DNA of 64,000 nt from Chitinophaga sp. S165 (GTDB lineage: Bacteria; Bacteroidota; Bacteroidia; Chitinophagales; Chitinophagaceae). Positions 59,061 through 64,000 of the stretch are shown piece after piece. Positions within the stretch are counted from its first letter, which is position 1, and each line of letters starts with the position of its first letter. Both the position numbers and the translations under genes were made by a program. The stretch lies in the NCBI RefSeq assembly GCF_003182155.1, contig NZ_QGTG01000009.1:1-64000 (forward strand), in the 5' to 3' direction. Below the pieces are notes generated by a model. It had not been told where the DNA came from. It made no database searches and saw nothing but the letters and a program-made list of their open reading frames with translations.

Positions 59061-59840
59061 ATGAAAAAGAAAACCCAGACAATCTATCTGCGCAAAATTT
59101 ATTTTCTCCTTCTCACTTTGCCAGTCTTCCTGTTTGCTTGCAGCAAAGACAACGCGAAGCCCGGCGTTAAAGCTGAAGACAACACTGAAAAACTGGTAAG
59201 CTACCTGGAAACACAGGGATTTAAAAAGGACAAGATCGTTCTGAAAGGTGATCAGTTTATCCTGGATGGCGACGTGCTCATTTCAAAAGAGGAAGTGGAA
59301 AAACGCGTAGCCAACGACGCTAATCCTGACCGTATTCCTTCCGGTGAACACTGGAGAGGCCTTTATCTGATCAGCAACACCTACAACACGAACGTAAGGC
59401 TGTATATCGATCCTGCAGTACCTGCTGCCTGGAGAACAGCTATTACGGGCGCTGTTAACAACTGGAATGCTGTTAACGGTACGAGGTTGGGTATGTCTGT
59501 CATCTCTTCCCCTTCAGGTGTTTACACCAGGGTGTTTATGGGCTTTGAATCCGCTAACTGGATCGCACGTGCTTATCTGCCAACTTCTAACGGAAGACCA
59601 GGCGTAAGTGTTGAGATCAACAGTAACTACAACAGTCTGCCTGCCAGTCAGAAACTGTTTGCGATCACACATGAACTGGGCCACACTATCGGCTTCTATC
59701 ACACTAACCAGACTCAGGGTGTATTCATTTCCGGTACGCCAAGTGTAGATGCCAATTCTGTGATGAACTCATTTGTATTGAACTGGGCTGGATTCACGGC
59801 TGGTGATGTAAGGGCTACTCAGATCATTTATCCTCAATAA
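59061..59840 (+). CDS. Zinc metalloprotease lipoprotein, M57-like (HExxHxxGxxH)
   Basis: 259 residues from ATG 59061; earlier codons back to 59010 only add a basic tail before the signal peptide. Lipobox 'LPVFLFAC' is followed by an N-terminal pro-region (about 28-85) and a zinc protease domain with 'FAITHELGHTIGFYH' (His and Glu ligands at about 208-218) and a Met-turn 'NSVMNSF'. It is compatible with family M57/metzincin proteases secreted by Bacteroidota. Substrate unknown. Confidence 0.88.
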   Translation: MKKKTQTIYLRKIYFLLLTLPVFLFACSKDNAKPGVKAEDNTEKLVSYLETQGFKKDKIVLKGDQFILDGDVLISKEEVEKRVANDANPDRIPSGEHWRGLYLISNTYNTNVRLYIDPAVPAAWRTAITGAVNNWNAVNGTRLGMSVISSPSGVYTRVFMGFESANWIARAYLPTSNGRPGVSVEINSNYNSLPASQKLFAITHELGHTIGFYHTNQTQGVFISGTPSVDANSVMNSFVLNWAGFTAGDVRATQIIYPQ

Positions 59841-59868
59841 GGAAGAGGAGAACAGTTAACATTGAAAA

Positions 59869-59963
59869 AAAATACGTGACTCCCACGGTCAGTTATATGA
59901 TCATATTGATGGCAAGCAATATCAATCTATCACATAACTGGCTCCGTAGGAGTCACGTATTTT
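59869..59963. terminator. Long hairpin between convergent genes
   Basis: The outer arms AAAATACGTGACTCC (59869-59883) and GGAGTCACGTATTTT (59949-59963) are perfect complements. Inside, CACGG/CCGTaG, CAGTTAT/ATAACTG and ATTGAT/ATCAAT extend the stem. The A and T flanks allow termination in both directions. It is unusually long for a terminator. Confidence 0.8.
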
Positions 59964-59997
59964 CAGCACAATATGTCCTTTAACATGACCGTTTCCG

Positions 59998-60810
59998 TCA
60001 GTTCCATTCCAGCTCTGTCACCGTCATTTCATTATTCACAGCATATCTTGTGGTGATCCTTGTCGGATACATCGCTTCATTGTATGTATATGAATAATGA
60101 TTCACGGTGCTATTGTTACTGATAGCAGCCGTGATCGTTTCGGTTACTATGTTATTTGCAGACAGGTTCGCTGCTGTAATATCCACGAGATAACACAATG
60201 CAGCTATCTGCTGCTGTGCATTCGGATGATCATCGTATGTGTACGTCGTCATGGAACTTATGGTAAATGGAAGTTTCCTGTTTACCCGCCCCATATTCTC
60301 GATCATAACAATGTTACCTTTCTCGTCCCAGGTATAGAACTGGCAACTGTTATTTTCGAAGGATGATCCATCCTGTGTACTATTGAAAAAATAACGTGCA
60401 ATGATCTGATCATTGTCATTGTATGCCAGCGAATCATACCCGTTTACCAATCCATCCAGGTAGTAAATGATCCTCCTGATATTCCCCTTTTTCGAATATT
60501 CAAAAGAAGAGAACAAGGTCGGTGCATGCGAGGCATCATCATCCGTTATATATGTTTTTATCAGCCTGCCATTCTTATAAACCGGAATGCGCGTCGTTGT
60601 ATAACTGCCTTCCGCTGTTTTATAGATGGTAAGCAGCTCTGCAATGCTTTTGTCCTCATTATAGGAAATCACAGTTTTATTAGTCGCTGTATTAATACCA
60701 CGTAACTGTAACCTGCCTTTATCGCTGTTAAGGGGACGAAAAGCAACGGCAATGAAAGCCGTCAACAGGAAGAACGCACAAAGTGGTCCTTTGGTACTAA
60801 AAAGTGGCAT
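59998..60810 (-). CDS. Exported YD-like repeat protein, uncharacterised
   Basis: 270 residues. Signal peptide (about 1-24). The mature part has several short 'Y..D.G/Y..N' units ('FEYSKKGNIRRIIYYLDG', 'SLAYNDNDQIIARYF', 'TWDEKGNIVMIEN', 'YTYNEAMYPTRITTRY') of the kind found in DUF4595/YD-repeat lipoproteins of Bacteroidota. There is no catalytic motif. The protein may bind cell-surface glycans or other proteins; unknown. The stretch from 60811 to 61051 holds no gene. Confidence 0.72.
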   Translation of the reverse strand: MPLFSTKGPLCAFFLLTAFIAVAFRPLNSDKGRLQLRGINTATNKTVISYNEDKSIAELLTIYKTAEGSYTTTRIPVYKNGRLIKTYITDDDASHAPTLFSSFEYSKKGNIRRIIYYLDGLVNGYDSLAYNDNDQIIARYFFNSTQDGSSFENNSCQFYTWDEKGNIVMIENMGRVNRKLPFTISSMTTYTYDDHPNAQQQIAALCYLVDITAANLSANNIVTETITAAISNNSTVNHYSYTYNEAMYPTRITTRYAVNNEMTVTELEWN

Positions 60811-61051
60811 GTGTTGGCATTGGCTAGGTACGGAACGAAAAAATAAATCTTCTAACGGCTGACAAGGTCTTACCTAAAGATAGGAATAAAGTAGTATTCG
60901 TGTGTACTATTTACGTTGGATTTTAACTGCAGAGCCGGTATGGACGGGACGTTTAACTTTATAATGCAATATGACGGAAGATTGAAATGCGATATGGAAA
61001 TGCCAGAAAACTTTGCGATCTTACAACGGGAAAAACAGAACGAAATACGCA

Positions 61052-61885
61052 ATGATGGAGAACCTGCGCCATTTAAAGGATGAGGATGTCTTACTACTGT
61101 TGAATGATTTACTGGAGCAATATGGATACGACTTTACTGATTATTCATTCGCATCTGTGAAACGCAGGCTGCAGCGCGTATACATTACAGACCGTTTCCC
61201 CAGTTTTGCCGAGTTCCGGTACAGGGTTAAAACAGATCCGGAATACCTGGTATATCTCATGGAACAGATCACCGTTAATGTGACGGAAATGTTCAGAGAT
61301 CCCGGTTTCTTCCAGGAACTCCGCAAGCAGATCCTTCCTGTACTGGCCACTTACCCCCTGATCCGAATATGGCATGCCGGCTGTTCCACCGGGGAAGAGG
61401 TTTATTCCGTCGCCATACTGCTGCATGAACTGAACCTCCTGCATAAATCTGTCATCTACGCTACAGATATCAACGAGAGTGTACTGGAGAAAGCCCGCAA
61501 AGGCATTTTCCCATTACAGTATATGCAGCAATATTCACAGAACTATCAGCTATCAGGCGGCCAGCAGGAGTTTTCCCGTTACTACGCAGCGAATTATGAA
61601 TATGCTAAGTTCTCAGATATGCTACGGGAGAAGATCATCTTTGCGGCCCACAACCTGGTGACAGACAGGTCGTTCAATGAATTTCAACTGATCGTTTGCA
61701 GGAACGTGCTCATTTACTTTAATAAAGACTTGCAGGATAAAGTACTACACCTGTTCAGTGAAAGCCTGGAGCAACTGGGCTTCCTGGCCCTGGGTGCAAA
61801 AGAAACGCTGAGATTTACCACGGTAGCCCCATTATTCAAGCCTATTGCACACAAGGAAAAGATCTGGAGAAAAATAGCAACATGA
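61052..61885 (+). CDS. cheR: CheR-type protein-glutamate methyltransferase
   Basis: 277 residues from ATG 61052 (61055 is equally possible). N-terminal helical domain, then a SAM domain: 'VNVTEMFRDPGFF', 'IWHAGCSTGEEVYSVAI', 'YATDINESVLEKARKGIF', 'LIVCRNVLIYFNKDLQ'. It methylates glutamates on chemoreceptor-like proteins. Its stop codon overlaps the start of the CheB gene (ATGA). No methyl-accepting receptor is in the window, so the pair belongs to the Bacteroidota type of CheR/CheB that works with hybrid kinases. Confidence 0.92.
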   Translation: MMENLRHLKDEDVLLLLNDLLEQYGYDFTDYSFASVKRRLQRVYITDRFPSFAEFRYRVKTDPEYLVYLMEQITVNVTEMFRDPGFFQELRKQILPVLATYPLIRIWHAGCSTGEEVYSVAILLHELNLLHKSVIYATDINESVLEKARKGIFPLQYMQQYSQNYQLSGGQQEFSRYYAANYEYAKFSDMLREKIIFAAHNLVTDRSFNEFQLIVCRNVLIYFNKDLQDKVLHLFSESLEQLGFLALGAKETLRFTTVAPLFKPIAHKEKIWRKIAT

Positions 61886-62466
61886 CATCTCTTCCCAAAT
61901 TGCTGGTCATCGGTGGCTCTGCAGGCAGCCTGGACGTGCTGATGCAACTGCTGCCCGAACTGAAGCCGGAATGGCCGCTGGCCGTTATCATCGTACTACA
62001 CCGGCGGACGGATAGTGATACACTGTTATCAGAATTATTATCTACTAAAACAACGCTGTCTGTAAAGGATGCCGAAGAGAAAGATATATTGTCGGCTGGT
62101 TGCATATATGTAGCGCCTTCAGATTACCATCTGTTAATAGAGCCGGACGGTTCACTTACATTAGATGCCTCGGAGAAAGTGCATTACAGCCGCCCAAGCA
62201 TAGATGTTACATTCATGTCTGCCGCAGAAGTGTTCGGCAGCCGCTTATCGTGTTTGTTATTATCAGGCGCAAATGTAGATGGCGCGGAAGGATTACAGAC
62301 CGTTCAGGAGTTAGGAGGTTTTACTGCTGTGCAGGACCCTGATACTGCAGAAGTTTCCTTTATGCCAAGACATGCTATTAACATCGTGAAGGTTGACAAA
62401 GTATTCAGGATCGGGGAAATGATCGCTTTTGTGAAAAGCCTGAACGACGATAACCGTGTCGTCTGA
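61882..62466 (+). CDS. cheB: CheB-type methylesterase without receiver domain
   Basis: 194 residues: only the esterase domain. Catalytic triad parts 'IGGSAGSLDVL' (Ser near 12), 'VLHRRTDS' (His near 39) and 'LLSGANVDGAEGL' (Asp near 132). The receiver domain that controls classical CheB is absent, so activity must be governed differently, perhaps by the neighbouring hybrid kinase. Four-base overlap with cheR upstream. Convergent with the kinase, two bases between stop codons. Confidence 0.9.
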   Translation: MTSLPKLLVIGGSAGSLDVLMQLLPELKPEWPLAVIIVLHRRTDSDTLLSELLSTKTTLSVKDAEEKDILSAGCIYVAPSDYHLLIEPDGSLTLDASEKVHYSRPSIDVTFMSAAEVFGSRLSCLLLSGANVDGAEGLQTVQELGGFTAVQDPDTAEVSFMPRHAINIVKVDKVFRIGEMIAFVKSLNDDNRVV

Positions 62467-62468
62467 AC

Positions 62469-64000
62469 TTAATTCAACTCTCCCTGCCGGGGCTGTGCCA
62501 CTGGCAATACCATGATAAAGGTAGCCCCCTCGTTCTCCTTACTGGTGGCCCCGATAATTCCCTGATGTCTTTCTATTACTTTTTTCGCGATGGCCAGTCC
62601 GATACCCGTTCCTTCATAAACATCACTACCGTGCAGTCGCTGAAACAGTGTGAAGATCTTCGGCAGATACATCTCATTAAAGCCTATCCCATTGTCGTTG
62701 ATAGTGATCCGGCAATAAGGGCCGTCATCTGTCGCCTGGCTAAAAAACTCTTTCTCCAGTACCCGTTCTGCATGAATGTTGATGCAAGGCGCCACACCGG
62801 GACGCGTGAACTTCAGCGCATTGCTGATAATGTTCTGCAAGGCCTGGCGGATCTGGCCGGGAATGGCTTCCACGATCGGAAAATTACTGGTGGTGATCTC
62901 GGCACAGGCATCCCTGACAGACAATTCCAGGTCAGCCAGTATCTCCCGGATGATGGCATTGATGTCCACTTCCTCAAAAGGTACGTCAGCAGACAACCTT
63001 GAATATTGCAACAGGTCATTGATCAGCCGCGTCATGCGTGCAGACGAGCTGACGATGCGTTCCATATATTGCAGTGCCTCCGTATTAGAAAGGAGATGCC
63101 GGTCGCGCAGGATAGTACCGAATAACTGGATCTTCCGCAGCGGCTCTTTCAGGTCGTGGGAAGCGACAGACGCAAACTGTTGCAGTTCGTGGTTGCTGGC
63201 TTCAAGCGCCTGGTTCATTTCCTGGAGCTCGTGGGTACGTTCCACCACTCTTTGTTCCAGTATTTCATTGGCCTGTTTCTGATGAGCAATATCTGTGAAC
63301 GTGCCTACCCACTTTACAATACGTCCTTCTTCTTCCAGTGGAATAGCCCTTAACAGGTGACAGCGGTAATGATTGTGCTGGCGGTGATGGAGGTAAACTT
63401 CCTTTTCCAACGGTAGTCCCGCCTTAATGGCATTCTCCCATACCGGCATTTGCTGCTGCTCATGGTCGTATGTAAGAGGAAACTGTGTAAGGGAAGGAGA
63501 GTAGTGGAACCAGTGGCGGTTAGCATACTCGATTACGCCGTCTGCGCTGGCCGTAAAAGCTACCTGGGGAAGTGATTCGAGAATGGAATGTTGTTCCTGC
63601 ACTTTGACATTCAGCGCAGCCTGTGCATTTTTACGCACTTCCACTTCTTTCCGAAGGGAGGCGTGCATCTCCTGTAGTTGCCGGTTCTGTTCATAAAGCC
63701 TGATAAAGGTCTTCACCTTCATGAGCAGAATGTCCGGATCTACTGGTTTAGTAATGTAGTCCAGGCCTCCGGATGCATATCCTTTGGCAATGAATTTTTT
63801 ATCTTTATTGACGGCAGACAAAAACAGGATAGGAACATCCTTTGCCTTGCTATAACCGGATATCGTCTCCGCTACTTCAAAACCGTCCATGCTGGGCATC
63901 TGTACATCCAGTATGATAAGCGCATAATTATTCCTGAGAATTTTCTTCAACGCTTCTTCACCGGAGGATGCCGTATCAACTTCGAAGTCGTGCAGTTCTA
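62469..64000 (-). CDS. Response regulator-PAS-histidine kinase, runs off the window
   Basis: At least 510 residues; the start lies beyond 64000 because the frame stays open to the edge (it continues as '..LHDFEVDTASSGEEALKK'). The order is a receiver domain with phospho-Asp in 'LIILDVQMPSMDGFE' and 'PILFLSAVNKDKKFIAKGYASGGLDYITKPV', a coiled linker, a PAS domain (with 'GVIEYANRHWFHYSP'), then a histidine kinase with 'VASHDLKEPLRKIQLF', 'NIISNALKFTRPG' and 'GTGIGLAIAKKV'. Receiver-PAS-kinase proteins of this type phosphorylate partner regulators. With CheR and CheB on the other strand it probably forms one signalling module; the upstream neighbour is outside the window. Confidence 0.9.
   Translation of the reverse strand, partial: ELHDFEVDTASSGEEALKKILRNNYALIILDVQMPSMDGFEVAETISGYSKAKDVPILFLSAVNKDKKFIAKGYASGGLDYITKPVDPDILLMKVKTFIRLYEQNRQLQEMHASLRKEVEVRKNAQAALNVKVQEQHSILESLPQVAFTASADGVIEYANRHWFHYSPSLTQFPLTYDHEQQQMPVWENAIKAGLPLEKEVYLHHRQHNHYRCHLLRAIPLEEEGRIVKWVGTFTDIAHQKQANEILEQRVVERTHELQEMNQALEASNHELQQFASVASHDLKEPLRKIQLFGTILRDRHLLSNTEALQYMERIVSSSARMTRLINDLLQYSRLSADVPFEEVDINAIIREILADLELSVRDACAEITTSNFPIVEAIPGQIRQALQNIISNALKFTRPGVAPCINIHAERVLEKEFFSQATDDGPYCRITINDNGIGFNEMYLPKIFTLFQRLHGSDVYEGTGIGLAIAKKVIERHQGIIGATSKENEGATFIMVLPVAQPRQGELN

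Overview
The window looks like chromosomal DNA from a Bacteroidota bacterium of the Chitinophaga type. This is inferred from three things. Many genes carry a -7 box of the form TAnnTTTG a few bases to a few tens of bases before the start codon, usually with no Shine-Dalgarno sequence. One large secreted protein ends in a type IX secretion sorting domain. Family content is typical of the phylum: GH106, sulfatase, YceI pairs, DUF1634 with TSUP, FtsX-type permeases and CheR/CheB modules. I see no rRNA, tRNA, CRISPR array, transposase, prophage or plasmid gene.

Layout. 1-3750: an FtsX/MacB-type permease broken by one missing base, flanked on both sides by a non-coding repeat family with direct, inverted and palindromic copies. 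3752-10634: a large secreted beta-propeller protein, an unknown 300-residue protein, an outer-membrane barrel and peptidase E. 10761-14477: an AraC/NAD(P)-binding pair, a His-rich membrane peptide, and an Old Yellow Enzyme homologue with an altered active site, divergent from an HxlR regulator. 14562-18524: the Hen1-Pnkp RNA-repair pair. 18620-24423: a PKD/T9SS protein, an amine oxidase and lipoproteins. 24710-30953: a GH106 rhamnosidase, an AraC regulator and two short-chain dehydrogenases, the second controlled by a divergent TetR regulator with three visible operator sites. 30990-35293: a REP-like element, a dead AraC gene, a 15-codon reading frame with a perfect Shine-Dalgarno and a terminator, then a heterodimeric ABC exporter. 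35299-37210: a GntR-TSUP-DUF1634 operon. 37923-43053: a desaturase, a TPM protein and an Mla-type lipid transport operon. 43144-49903: a zinc alcohol dehydrogenase, a sulfatase, a histidine kinase, a glutaryl-CoA-dehydrogenase-like enzyme and small unknowns. 49975-56122: YceI pair, HxlR, PhyH-type dioxygenase, SDR, and a YeeE/YedE pair with a divergent MarR regulator. 56141-64000: a CPA2 antiporter, an M57-type protease, a YD-like lipoprotein and a CheR-CheB pair convergent with a receiver-PAS-histidine kinase that runs off the window.

The functionally coherent units are Hen1 with Pnkp (repair of cut RNA), MlaEFD (lipid transport between membranes), the two-subunit ABC exporter, YeeE/YedE with MarR (sulfur import), TSUP with DUF1634 and GntR (anion export), and CheR/CheB with the hybrid kinase (signalling). 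The observations I rate highest are the micro-ORF/terminator before the ABC exporter, the Old Yellow Enzyme without its usual catalytic residues, the REP-like element that appears to have rewritten one gene end and cut another, and the repeat family around the broken permease.
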